A stretch of DNA of 42,210 nt from CAZDBA01 sp964503615. Lineage in GTDB: Bacteria; Planctomycetota; Planctomycetia; Pirellulales; Pirellulaceae. A program made the translations under genes and the position numbers. The notes below the pieces were generated by a model. The model was not told where the DNA came from. It saw only the letters and a list, made by a program, of their open reading frames with translations, and searched no databases. Shown here piece by piece: positions 7,121-16,245 of the stretch. Within the stretch, counting starts at the first letter, position 1. Every line of letters starts with the position of its first letter. The stretch covers positions 1-42,210 of the forward strand of contig CAZDBA010000018.1 of the NCBI GenBank assembly GCA_964503615.1, given 5' to 3'.

Positions 7121-9265
7121 TTACTGGCCAGGAATCCACAACTTCGATTCGGTGGGTGCTGGTTCTGCTTCGGCGCCCGGTTCAGGACCGTCTCCTGTCC
7201 AGATCCCTTCGGTTGGCATCGGTTCAGCAGCTCCAGGACCGGGTCCAGCCGGCATTCGACCATCCGGATTCAGCAAACCAAATCGCTGCAAGACTCGCAC
7301 GAGTTGGTATTCGACATTGGGTTCCTGAAGGTGCTTGGTCTCGATTTCTTTCAGCAAATGCGGAAGCGCATCGGTACGACCTCGCAGCATCGACATTTCC
7401 AATTCCTGAACAAGGTAAACTCCGATCGGTCGATTATTCGCTGCCGCGATCTTGCGAGCCGTTTTGAGATGTTCAAAACAGCCTTCTTCATCGTCTGCCA
7501 GTTGGGCAAGCACGCTATGGCAAAGATCGTGCGGAATAAGTTTTTCGGTCGAGGGCCGGCTCAAAATCTCAGGCAACACCAAATTGAGGACGGGCATGTT
7601 TCCAATCGTCATTGCTTCTGACTGCAAATTCAAAAGTTGCTCGTCCGACAATTTCTCGATCATGAGGTACTTTTGTTTGATCGGCGAAACCAGGCGATCG
7701 CCCAGTTCGGTTGGATCGATCTTTTCGGGCTCGGGCAACCCTATCTCTTTTCGCAACGCAACCGTTGTCGAATCGCCATTTATCATTTGGTCGGTGGATT
7801 GCTCCAACTGAATCAATAGCGCATCCACGGCAACTCGGTACTCGTCAATCTTGGCGGCCTCACGCAATGTTTTTCCATCAAAGATCGTAAAGGAGACTTC
7901 GGTGGCATTGTCCAAAATGACCTTCCGCCGCATTTCGTTGGTCAGTTCTTCATAGACTTCACGCGTGATATCTTTTGGCAAATGCCAATTCCAACTCATT
8001 GCCTCCGAAAGTTCACTGGAGGCACTGATCACTGTTTCAACCGGCTCGCCTGAGATTTCCTGTGCAAACGTTTCTTTGACCAGAGCCATTGTTGCTTCGA
8101 ACTGTTTATCTTTTAGCAAGACCATCTCGATACGCGCTTCGCGATCGGTTTGCTTACCGAACATAAGGACTTCAGCCACTGTATTCGGAAGGATGTCGAT
8201 CGAGAGGTTCTCAGCGGTTTTAAGTTCATCCCGATCCAAGGCCGCAAACACAAATCGCGGTGGTGGTCCGTATGATTCGTCCTCGGATTGAGGTGGAATA
8301 TCGTGCGAGATAAAGCGGGGACTGGCGATAGCCGCTTCACTGGCGCGATTCATGTCGCTCAATTCGAGCGTTACGTTAACAAGATCGAAGTTCTCGCAGA
8401 TCTCTTCCTGTCCCAACATCTGCGCGAACGCTTCGGCTTCGGTCGCTTCCCAGTTATCCAATCCAGGGGTTTTCGAGTAGGCTCGCCAAGCGTTTCCCAT
8501 CTCCGATTCGATCGCCAAATTCGTTGTCAGAATCGCGATTCCTCTTTTGATCTCAGGCACATCAGGTGTTTCGGAGTCTGCCTTTTGAAGAATCTTCAGG
8601 CCAAACAAAAACTGCCCGCGGTCGAGAGCTTTGATCGCGTTCACATAGTGCTTTCGCCATGGAGCGCCTTCTTCTTTAGGAGGTTGGTCTAAACGGACAT
8701 CGTGCTTGAGCAACAACGAGACATCTGGCAAACGATAGGTCTGAATCAACATCTGTTGTGTTCGTTCGTCGCCCTCACGCAGCGTGAGCGCGTAGTGCAA
8801 GTGAGCACGCGCGCCCAATAGATGGCCGACCGTCAACAGTCCGGCACCGACGGTTCGAAACGCGTTTGCAAATGACACCGGAATCTCGTTGCCCGGAATC
8901 GCATTCATCGCCTTTTGTAATTGCATCACCGCATCTTCCATTTGATGCTGCCCGACTTTGATCAGAGCGCGATGCTGTAGGCCGATCGGATGCTTGGGAC
9001 TGGTCTTGAGGAAAGCCGTGTTGGTTTCTTCAGCTCGATCAAGTTCTTCATTAGTGAGCAAGATGTGGGTTTTGATAATAGAAAGGCAGTCACGATCACC
9101 GACGCGTTCGACAACGTGGTCGATCAAGTCAATTGCTGCCGTCGACTGCTTTGCACTACTCTTTGACAAAATCTGATTCAATTCTGGCACGATATCTTTC
9201 GCACAACAGAATTTGATCTTCTTGCCCGAGTTACATGGGCATGGCTTGTAAATATCAATATCCAT
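7121..9265 (-). CDS. SEC-C motif protein with TPR-like helical repeats
   Basis: The ATG at 9265 is chosen because GGAG lies 8 bases before it; a GTG at 9274 touches that site. This gives 714 aa. Residues 8-21 are a SEC-C zinc motif (Cys9, Cys11, Cys20, Cys21 in PCPCNSGKK...FCC), as at the end of SecA and in many stand-alone proteins. The rest is mostly helical, with TPR-like segments in residues 60-260, a charged middle and a low-complexity Pro/Gly/Glu/Ala C-terminus. No signal peptide or membrane helix was seen, so it is probably cytoplasmic. It may be a scaffold, but no partner is evident. It heads the minus-strand run into the PSP1 gene (stop 74 bases before the chosen PSP1 start) and is divergent from the acyl-adenylating enzyme, sharing a 200-base control region. 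Confidence 0.82.
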   Translation of the reverse strand: MDIDIYKPCPCNSGKKIKFCCAKDIVPELNQILSKSSAKQSTAAIDLIDHVVERVGDRDCLSIIKTHILLTNEELDRAEETNTAFLKTSPKHPIGLQHRALIKVGQHQMEDAVMQLQKAMNAIPGNEIPVSFANAFRTVGAGLLTVGHLLGARAHLHYALTLREGDERTQQMLIQTYRLPDVSLLLKHDVRLDQPPKEEGAPWRKHYVNAIKALDRGQFLFGLKILQKADSETPDVPEIKRGIAILTTNLAIESEMGNAWRAYSKTPGLDNWEATEAEAFAQMLGQEEICENFDLVNVTLELSDMNRASEAAIASPRFISHDIPPQSEDESYGPPPRFVFAALDRDELKTAENLSIDILPNTVAEVLMFGKQTDREARIEMVLLKDKQFEATMALVKETFAQEISGEPVETVISASSELSEAMSWNWHLPKDITREVYEELTNEMRRKVILDNATEVSFTIFDGKTLREAAKIDEYRVAVDALLIQLEQSTDQMINGDSTTVALRKEIGLPEPEKIDPTELGDRLVSPIKQKYLMIEKLSDEQLLNLQSEAMTIGNMPVLNLVLPEILSRPSTEKLIPHDLCHSVLAQLADDEEGCFEHLKTARKIAAANNRPIGVYLVQELEMSMLRGRTDALPHLLKEIETKHLQEPNVEYQLVRVLQRFGLLNPDGRMPAGPGPGAAEPMPTEGIWTGDGPEPGAEAEPAPTESKLWIPGQ

Positions 9266-9465
9266 CTGATTCACTCCAATGCGATTTGCCGAGCTGGTTG
9301 ATGAAAACGATCGGCTTCGCAGTATTTATTTTGTTCTTCAGTCGACTGTAAACAACGCCGGGAACAGTCGCCTGCTAATCTATTCAATGTTCGAACCGAT
9401 CGAAACCCTATCGGTCTTCGTCGGCTTCGTTAGAATCTGTGTTCTATCGGATTCAAAGTTATTGT

Positions 9466-11211
9466 ATGCGAAAAGGCCCATCTCAATTGGCTGAAGAAGA
9501 ACAATCTCAAAAAATTAGTTCAGCAAAACTGTCCGCTTGGTCGCTGGATCAGATCAACAATGTTGGGATGACCCTCGCTGAGACCGCGGCTCGTATTCCG
9601 GATCACATTGCGGTTGCTGCGCCGGCCAAGAAGGGGCAAAAGCACCCTCCGATCGCCTACGAAACGATTACGTTTGCAGATTTGGAGGCGCAAAGCAACC
9701 AAATCGCGAACACGATTATGGGATTGGGAATTCGTCCAGGGACCCGGCTGAGCCTGATGGTTCCGCCCAGCCTGGAATTCGTCTCGCTTGTTTTTGGACT
9801 GTTTAAAGCGGGAATCGTTGTGATCTTGATCGACCCGGGCATGGGTCGAAAAAACATGATCAGCTGCCTTGCGGCGGCCAAGCCCGAGGGGATCGTCGGA
9901 ATTCGATTGGCTCATATTGCGCGGTTTATCTTTCGACGGCGATTCCCCGATTGTGTTCACAATATTCTGGTTGGGTCGCGACGTTGGCCCGGTTGCAAGA
10001 GTTTGCAGAGCCTGATGGTAACGGCCGCGCCGAGCCTGACCGCCCCTCCGCCTTGTACTCGTGACGCCGAAGCGGCGATCATCTTTACGACTGGCAGTAC
10101 CGGACCTCCCAAAGGCGTCTTGTACCGACATGGGAACTTTATCGAGCAGGCGGCACAGATTCGCGATCAATTTTCGATCGCGCCCGGCGGTGCGGATGTT
10201 TCCGGCTTTCCGCTATTCGCTTTGTTCAATTCGGCTATGGGAGTGACAACGGTCTTTCCCGAGATGGATCCGACTCGTCCAGCAGAAGTTTCACCGCCGA
10301 TCATCCTCGACGCGGCGGAGCAGTTCAAAGCGACTCAGTCGTTCGGTTCGCCGGCGCTTTGGAACACCGTCGCCACATTTTGCGAAAAAGAAAAAGTCAA
10401 ACTGCCTTCGATTAGACGGGTGTTCACGGCAGGTGCTCCCGTTCCACCGCACGTTTTGGCTCGGGTCAAAAAGTCGATTGCAGCCGATGGCGAGATCCAC
10501 ACGCCTTATGGTGCGACAGAAGCTTTGCCAGTTGCCTCTAATAGCGCAACGGTTGTACTCGGCGAGACGGCCGCGAAAACGAACTTGGGTGGTGGAACTT
10601 GTGTCGGCAATCACTTTGAAAAGATGAATTGGAAAGTGATCAAGATTTCGGACGAACCGATTACCGACTTTGCACAAGTGATCGAACTGCCGCAAGGTGA
10701 GATCGGTGAATTGATCGTTCGCGGGCCCGTGGTGACGACTGAGTATGTAACTCAAACTGAGGCGAACGCTTTTCACAAAATCACCGATGGCGATTCGTTT
10801 TGGCATCGCATGGGGGACGTGGGCTATTTGGACGATCAGGACCGGTTCTGGTTCTGCGGCCGAAAGTCACATCGTGTGAAAACGGCTGGCGGAACGATGT
10901 TTACGGTGCGCTGCGAAGCGATCATCAACACTCACCCAGGGATTTACCGAAGTGCGTTGGTGGGCATCGGAGACAAAGACAGTCAAGAGCCAGTAATTAT
11001 TGCCGAACCTTGGCCACAGCACTGGCCGGCAACGAAGGAGCGAAGAGATCGCTTGGCGAAGGAACTGACTGGCTTGTGCGCGCAGCATGAATTAACCAAG
11101 TCGATCGAGACGGTTCTTATTCGCAAAGCGTTGCCTGTGGACATAAGACACAACTCCAAGATCTTTCGCGAGCAACTGGGGCCGTGGGCGGCTAAAGAGC
11201 TGGGTCGCTAA
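9466..11211 (+). CDS. OleC-like AMP-dependent synthetase (beta-lactone synthetase / fatty acyl ligase)
   Basis: This is an adenylate-forming enzyme of the ANL superfamily. The A3 P-loop is FTTGSTGPPKGVLYRHGNF, A5 is YGATEALPV, A7 is GDVGYLDD, and the C-terminal lysine region reads RHNSKIFREQL. Several segments match OleC, which turns beta-hydroxy acids into beta-lactones in long-chain olefin synthesis: IDPGMGRKNM early in the N-domain, the YRHGNF end of A3, and VDIRHNSKIFRE near the end. The ATG at 9466 gives 581 aa; an in-frame GTG at 9439 would add nine residues. No clear ribosome site is seen. None of oleA, oleB or oleD lies in the window, so the substrate and even the OleC activity are inferred. 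Plain fatty-acyl-CoA ligase is the alternative. Confidence 0.85.
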   Translation: MRKGPSQLAEEEQSQKISSAKLSAWSLDQINNVGMTLAETAARIPDHIAVAAPAKKGQKHPPIAYETITFADLEAQSNQIANTIMGLGIRPGTRLSLMVPPSLEFVSLVFGLFKAGIVVILIDPGMGRKNMISCLAAAKPEGIVGIRLAHIARFIFRRRFPDCVHNILVGSRRWPGCKSLQSLMVTAAPSLTAPPPCTRDAEAAIIFTTGSTGPPKGVLYRHGNFIEQAAQIRDQFSIAPGGADVSGFPLFALFNSAMGVTTVFPEMDPTRPAEVSPPIILDAAEQFKATQSFGSPALWNTVATFCEKEKVKLPSIRRVFTAGAPVPPHVLARVKKSIAADGEIHTPYGATEALPVASNSATVVLGETAAKTNLGGGTCVGNHFEKMNWKVIKISDEPITDFAQVIELPQGEIGELIVRGPVVTTEYVTQTEANAFHKITDGDSFWHRMGDVGYLDDQDRFWFCGRKSHRVKTAGGTMFTVRCEAIINTHPGIYRSALVGIGDKDSQEPVIIAEPWPQHWPATKERRDRLAKELTGLCAQHELTKSIETVLIRKALPVDIRHNSKIFREQLGPWAAKELGR

Positions 11212-11260
11212 GTTGTTCAGATGACAGCGGCGACTACGCGATTACACAATTACTTGCCCA

Positions 11261-11293
11261 CGAAAAAACCACACAGCATTTTTGCCGTGTGGT
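11261..11293 (-). terminator. Intrinsic terminator for the 91-aa minus-strand gene
   Basis: A hairpin pairs ACCACAC (11268-11274) with 11287-11293, continues after one mismatch, and has a T-rich loop. Read on the minus strand it is followed by six T residues (complement of 11263-11268). It lies 56 bases beyond the stop at 11349. On the plus strand no T tract follows, so it is oriented to end the minus-strand transcript. Confidence 0.8.
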
Positions 11294-11348
11294 CAATTCA
11301 GTTTCATCGCAAATCAATATTTGCGAACATTAAAACGCTGGTTAGGAT

Positions 11349-11624
11349 TTAGACCCTCTCCAACAAGCCTTCTTTTTCTGCGATCGCGGTGATTGCGGTT
11401 TCCAAGTTACCTGATGCGGTAAATTGATTGGCCAGCATCTCTTGGCCCTTTGCAGTGTGTACGCCGATCGTTCGCTCTACTTCTTTGGCTTCACCAATAA
11501 AAGCGACTTGTGTTGGGGTCACAGCGGCAACGTTTACTCTTGAATCTTCAACTGTGTATTGGATTGAAAATTCGACGAGGCGATTACAGGTTTCGTCCTC
11601 CCAAGTTGTTTGAAAACTATTCAC
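11349..11624 (-). CDS. Small conserved-looking protein, unknown function
   Basis: A 91-aa acidic soluble protein with no membrane segment and one Cys. It starts at GTG (11624), supported by GGAG 9 bases upstream in the order TTTGGAGTGATAGGAA-GTG. A dedicated terminator lies just downstream. The predicted fold alternates beta strands (EFSIQYTVEDSRVNVAAVTP) with a C-terminal helical part (ETAITAIAEKEGLLERV). I do not recognise the family. The clear translation start and own terminator argue that it is real and monocistronic. Confidence 0.7.
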   Translation of the reverse strand: MNSFQTTWEDETCNRLVEFSIQYTVEDSRVNVAAVTPTQVAFIGEAKEVERTIGVHTAKGQEMLANQFTASGNLETAITAIAEKEGLLERV

Positions 11625-12089
11625 TTCCTATCACTCCAAAAATCAAAAAGTTAAATGGCACTCAAACCTTTAGAACTCGCGACGTCCTGAGGGACGCATG
11701 GGCGGTTTGCAATGCGATGCCAGAATGGCAAAAACTGCTAATTTCCACACTAAGTTCGTGGCAGCCCTGTTAAAAACATCGGCGACCGCTTGGGTGGAAT
11801 CGGAGTATTCTTCACGAAAACGTGATGCAAACAAGATCGAATCTTCCTAACAGCCAGTTACCTGTTCTTGGACCGCTGATACATCTGAGTAAACAGAGGA
11901 AACTCGCACCATCAAGGTTCGGCAGGGTTGTCACAACCCCCTTAGGAAGGCGATAGCTGGTTGAGAGAATTTTGGAGAAAAACCGGCAAAACGGTATCAA
12001 ATGCAACCGATTCCCCACAGGACGCTTGGACAACTAAGGTGCAAGAGCCTCATTAACGCGTCGGGTTTCCAATGCAGAGGATTAGCGGA
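11625..12089. other. Intergenic, no gene or RNA recognised
   Basis: About 465 bases between two minus-strand genes. It should hold the promoter of the 91-aa gene and the 3' end of the thioredoxin-like transcript. Short palindromes exist (GGGTTGTCACAACCC near 11922-11936; ACCG-GCAAAA-CGGT near 11983-11996). No T tract, tRNA, SRP RNA, RNase P RNA or 6S pattern was found. Confidence 0.5.
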
Positions 12090-13538
12090 CTATCGAGCCC
12101 GTTGTTGGTCGAGCACTTGGGTCGCTATGCGGACCGCTTCCAGGTACTTCTTTGGCTCGGCTTGGAATTTGGCTCTGTTGTCTGCTGAACTGAACAGTAC
12201 GACTTTTTGCTCGCCGGCTTTGGACATGAACACACCCAACGATTCAATGCCAGGGGTGAGTCGTTCCCGGTCATAAAAATCGACAGGATCAAAGCCCGCG
12301 AGGATCGGGCTGTACTTATCGGGAGTTTGCAAAAACAAACCCATCTTTTCCTGAGAGGCGAAGATGTAGGTCTTGCCGCGATGGACACAGCCCCACTGCT
12401 TATCTCCTGGCACCCACTGACTGTCAGTCAACAAAGTCACAGGGCAATTCCCGCTGAGCGCGAATTGGGAGCCAGACGACGCAGCGGCTGGCTGGCTTTG
12501 CTCCTGTTGAGGCATTGCGACTTGGTCTTGCCGGGCTTGATTATTGAACTGCAAGACAGGGTCGATCAGTTGATTCGGCTGATTTTGAATTGAAGCGGTT
12601 GATTGAGTAGGTGCAGTTGCAGCTCGAGCTTGTTCTTCAGCAAACATCGGATTGATGATCCGCTGCGGATTGACTCTCGGACGAACGATCTCGGCCTGCT
12701 GTTGAGGAATATTGTATTGGGGCTGAGGCGCTTGCTGGACTTGTTGGACCTGCTGGCCAAAAGCAGAGTTTTGAGCAAATCCGTTTGTTTGTCCTATTCG
12801 TCGATTCGTTATTTGAACTGGTTGTTGAACTGGCTGTTGGAACTCTGGAACCTGAGGCGTCTTTACACGGAATTCTTTTGTATGCTGAGACGCAGAAGCA
12901 GTTGCGCGAAAATCGCTTGGACGAAAATCGCTTGGGCGAAACTCGGGAGATGTTGTTCTAACTTGCTCGGCTTGGGGGTTCGACTGAGCTCCGGGACGAA
13001 AGTCGATGGCAGAAGGCGAAGTATTGATCGCGTTGGAACCGAAGTCTAATCCTTCCTGAGGAGCTTTCCCTCTGGACGCGATGTGTTCGATCAACTGACG
13101 TTGGACAGGATCTTTAGTTTCGCCGAGTTGGGACTGATTCAGTTTGCCAATATGACCTAACATCGAAATGTAATCTTCTCGTGTCCTTGGACTGTTCCGT
13201 GTCATTAACACAGTTCCGTTTGGATGGATCGCAACGTCAAACGGAAGACTTTCAACGCCGTACTTATCCACTAGGCCAGGATTCAGATCGACGTCGACCT
13301 TTACAGGTACTACTTGGGTAGCCATCGCGTCGGCAACGGAAATATTGTTGAACACAAACGATTCAAGCTGTTGGCAAGGTCCGCACCAATCCGCTGTAAA
13401 ATGGAGCAGCACCAATTGGTTTTGGCTGGCAGCTTTCGCTTTTGCTGTTTCCAGATCAGTGGACCAATTGACCTGGGCTTGCCCCAAGGAGCAAAGCAAA
13501 GTGGCGACAATCAGGCTCATCGTGAATTTGGAAAACAT
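12090..13538 (-). CDS. Exported thioredoxin-fold protein with C-terminal YHS-like domain(s)
   Basis: The ATG at 13538 starts a clean signal peptide (residues 1-21, ending LGQA before QVNW), giving 482 aa. Upstream in-frame starts would precede the signal. A thioredoxin fold follows with CGPC at 52-55 and a cis-Pro loop near residue 103 (ESLPFDV), so it could reduce or make disulfides in the periplasm. Residues about 150-350 are a Gln/Pro-rich linker with a tandem SDFRP repeat encoded around 12905-12945. The last 120 residues contain a YHS-like region (CPVTLL, then KTYIFASQEKMGLFLQTPDKY) and a weaker second copy (KVVLFSSADNRAKFQAEPKKYL). YHS domains are linked to metal binding or metal transport; here this is inferred. 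Confidence 0.85.
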   Translation of the reverse strand: MFSKFTMSLIVATLLCSLGQAQVNWSTDLETAKAKAASQNQLVLLHFTADWCGPCQQLESFVFNNISVADAMATQVVPVKVDVDLNPGLVDKYGVESLPFDVAIHPNGTVLMTRNSPRTREDYISMLGHIGKLNQSQLGETKDPVQRQLIEHIASRGKAPQEGLDFGSNAINTSPSAIDFRPGAQSNPQAEQVRTTSPEFRPSDFRPSDFRATASASQHTKEFRVKTPQVPEFQQPVQQPVQITNRRIGQTNGFAQNSAFGQQVQQVQQAPQPQYNIPQQQAEIVRPRVNPQRIINPMFAEEQARAATAPTQSTASIQNQPNQLIDPVLQFNNQARQDQVAMPQQEQSQPAAASSGSQFALSGNCPVTLLTDSQWVPGDKQWGCVHRGKTYIFASQEKMGLFLQTPDKYSPILAGFDPVDFYDRERLTPGIESLGVFMSKAGEQKVVLFSSADNRAKFQAEPKKYLEAVRIATQVLDQQRAR

Positions 13539-14323
13539 GTCTATTTCTCGAGTTTTGAGCTTTTCTACAACTGGAATACGAGCAATGGCACAAAGGTCCT
13601 TGCGCCAAGAACGTGGAGTTCTCGTTAAGATCGTTATCGTCGGTAAAAATAGTAGAGTTTGACAAAACTGGCCTGGATTCCAGAAAATCACGTAAATTCC
13701 AAAACTGAAACTGGTTAGGTCCACTTTTTTTGGGGCCGCAAAAGGGTTGAAATTTTGAGTGATTCTGATGGAAATTTCAGCTTTGAATAGAAATAACCGG
13801 TATTTTTTCGAGGTTGCAAATTTAAGTTGGAGAATAGCTGGTCGTTCTAGCTTGACATTGGCGATACTATTAGTAACACTTCGAGTAATTCAAAGCTTCT
13901 TACCTGCAATCATTTGCAGGCATGCAATTGGGAGTCATTCCCAAATACGTCTGTGAATCAGACATCTTTCGTTCAAGCACGATTTGCCTTGATATTTTGT
14001 GCAGCAATTTGCTGCTTAATGAATATTGGCTATTAGCATTTTTGCTGGCAAACAGGCTGAAACGAGTTGTAGCTCAGATACACGCATACGCTGCAAGCCT
14101 TTGTAGTGGAAGTTTTGCACCAAAATTCTCAAACTCTTGTTGAGTTCGTCGAATTCCGGGAAGCATCGCATTTGTGGAAGTTCATTCCATTTGCGTTTTC
14201 CCATTCAAAGTTTCTATCGTTTTAAATGGCAAGGAATTGCTAAGTATCCGCAGTGCAGGTGGTTCAGCCTGTCACTCACAAAAAGCTAAATAGCTATCTT
14301 TCACATTCTAAGGTGACATCTTT
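13539..14323. other. 785-base intergenic region between divergent thioredoxin-like gene and rho
   Basis: No believable ORF occurs. The left part (13539-13850) should hold the minus-strand promoter of the thioredoxin-like gene. The right part carries a row of short hairpins (13903-14195, listed separately) and the ribosome site of rho. A TTGACA occurs at 13852-13857, but no good -10 lies at the right spacing. Confidence 0.6.
13903..14195 (+). promoter_or_regulatory. Row of six short hairpins upstream of rho, possible leader
   Basis: Six small inverted repeats lie in series. They are CCTGCAA/TTGCAGG (13903-13920), TTGGGA/TCCCAA (13928-13944), GTCTG/CAGAC (13949-13963), GCAGC/GCTGC (14001-14015), CTCAA/TTGAG (14128-14144), and a two-part stem CGCA..TGGAA/TTCCA..TGCG (14167-14195) followed by TTTT. 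Rho genes are often autoregulated through their leaders. That this is transcribed with rho is an inference. Confidence 0.45.
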
Positions 14324-16245
14324 ATGGCAAAGAAAAGGGTTCGTCGTACTTCTTCGGATGACGATCATGGCGATAACGATCGCAGCAACAACGAAAACGA
14401 TTCAAGCGAAAGCAAACCAAGAAAAAAAAGCCGCTCAAGGTCTCGAAGCAAAAGCGACGATGGACCGCGGGCTAGCAGCGACGACGACGGTGAAGGCCGA
14501 TCGCGCAGTCGCTCACGTGACGACGACGGCGAAAGTCGCTCGACCAGCCGATCTCGTCGCTCAAAGAACGATGATGACTCTCGCTCATCCAGTCGATCAA
14601 GCCGATCCAGCCGAGGACGATCTGATCGGGACCGGGACGACTACGACAGTCGTGGAGATGACCGGCACGACAACCAGGATCGTGATNNNNNNNNNNNNNN
14701 NNNNNNNNNNNNNNNNNNNNNNNNNNNNNNNNNNNNNNNNNNNNNNNNNNNNNNNNNNNNNNNNNNNNNNNNNNNNNNNNNNNNNNCCGTGACCGAGGGG
14801 ACAGCCGTGACCGTGACGACCGTCGAGACGATGGCGGAGAACGGGATGGCGGTCGCTCGAACAACAGTGGAGGCGGACGATCCAACAACAAACGCAACAG
14901 CAATCGCTCGGGATCAGGTAATCGGAACAATAATAGCCGAGGACGTGGCCGATCATCCAACAATCGCCGACGGCGCAACAGCGGAGGCGGAGGCGGAAAC
15001 AAGGGTGGCTATCGTGGAAACAACTCAAACCGAGGTGGTTACTCTCGAGGCCGAAACAACAACAGCAACCGGAACAACAATCACGAAGACAACTACGATC
15101 CAACCGATGTCGATGAAGCAGAATTGACAGAAGGCGTAGGTTTGCTGGAGCTTCACCCCAACGGATATGGGTTCTTGCGAAGTGCCAACAACAACTACAG
15201 TCGCGAACGGTCGGATCCATTCGTTCCCGGAACGATGATCGAGAAATTCGGACTACGCCCTGGTGTAATGATCACCGGCAAAGTCCAACCCGCTCGGCGT
15301 CAGCAGGGCCCTCGCTTGCGTCAGATTTCAGATGTCGATGGCATTGAGCCGGAGAAATACTCTGAAGTGCCGCGGTTCGAGGACAAGACACCGATCAACC
15401 CGGAATATTGGTACCATCTCGAGTCCGGTCCCAAACCGATTACGACTCGGGTGATGGACATGCTTACTCCGCTTGGAAAGGGTCAACGAGCGTTGCTGGT
15501 TGCTCCACCTCGAAGTGGAAAGACGTTCATGCTGCAAGATATTGCGAACGGCATTCACGTAAACCATCCGGACACCAAACTGATGGTCCTCCTGATCGAT
15601 GAAAGACCTGAAGAGGTTACTGACATGCGTCGAAACATCAAAGGCGGTGAAGTCATTGCCAGTTCGCTGGATGAAGATGTCGAAAGCCACGTTCGAATTT
15701 CGCAATTGGTGATCGAACGGTGCCGTCGTTTGGCGGAGCTTGGTCAGGACGTTTTTCTGCTGATGGATTCGATCACTCGACTGGCTCGCGCTTTCAACAA
15801 ATGGGTCGGCAATACAGGTCGCACCATGTCCGGCGGTGTTGACATCAAAGCGATGGACATTCCCAAAAAGTTGTTCGCCACGGCCCGTTCTTTTGAAGAA
15901 GGCGGCTCGTTAACGATTGTGGGTACAGCGCTGGTGGACACGGGCAGCCGCATGGACGAGCTGATTTTTCAGGAGTTCAAAGGCACAGGTAACATGGAGT
16001 TGGTTTTGGACCGCAAATTGGCCGATCGCAGAATTTGGCCAGCGATGGACATCACACAATCCGGAACTCGCCGTGAAGAATTACTTCTGGACGCAGATGC
16101 TCTGCACGCGATCACAATGTTGCGTCGAACGCTGACTTCGATGCACCATGTAGAGGCGATGGAACAGCTAACACGTCAATTGGAAAAGCATAAAACCAAT
16201 GCCGAGTTTATCCAATTGATCAGCGGAAAGATGGTCCACGACTAA
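14324..16245 (+). CDS. rho: Transcription termination factor Rho with long RS/RD/RGG/Asn-rich N-terminal extension (interrupted by assembly gap)
   Basis: Rho is the hexameric RNA-dependent ATPase that ends transcripts. The ATG at 14324 is preceded by AAGGTGA seven bases upstream. The first about 120 residues are Ser/Arg/Asp rich (SRSRSRSKSDD type). After the 100-N gap the frame continues with Arg/Asp, then Asn/Gly/Arg-rich (RGGY-like) sequence until about 15120. The conserved part follows: the RNA-binding cold-shock-like domain (GYGFLRS near 15165), Walker A APPRSGKT (near 15507), Walker B LLMDSITRLARA, the R-loop region RSFEEGGSLT, and the C-terminus. Conserved residues are intact. E. coli Rho has 419 aa; this one must exceed 600. 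The two parts lie in different frames only because the gap length is arbitrary. No clear promoter is seen. Confidence 0.95.
14687..14786. other. Assembly gap of 100 N inside rho
   Basis: Exactly 100 N, the usual placeholder for a gap of unknown size. Both flanks encode Arg/Asp-rich repeats, which probably broke a short-read assembly. For the two rho parts to be in frame, the true missing length must leave remainder 2 when divided by 3. Confidence 0.98.

Noticed and set aside
6745..7467. 240-codon plus-strand open frame
   Set aside because: It lies opposite the start of the PSP1 gene and the end of the SEC-C/TPR gene, both of which have recognisable motifs; its product matches nothing.
9520..10170. 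216-codon minus-strand open frame
   Set aside because: It is antisense to the N-domain of the OleC-like enzyme, including its P-loop, and has no ribosome site or motif.
11951..11962. CGATAGCTGGTT, similar to a 23S rRNA segment
   Set aside because: Only about 12 bases match and the flanks do not fit rRNA; a chance match.
13852..13881. TTGACA as a promoter for rho
   Set aside because: No acceptable -10 hexamer lies 16-18 bases after it.
14324..16245. rho as a frameshifted pseudogene
   Set aside because: The frame change falls exactly on the 100-N gap of unknown real size; all catalytic motifs downstream are intact.
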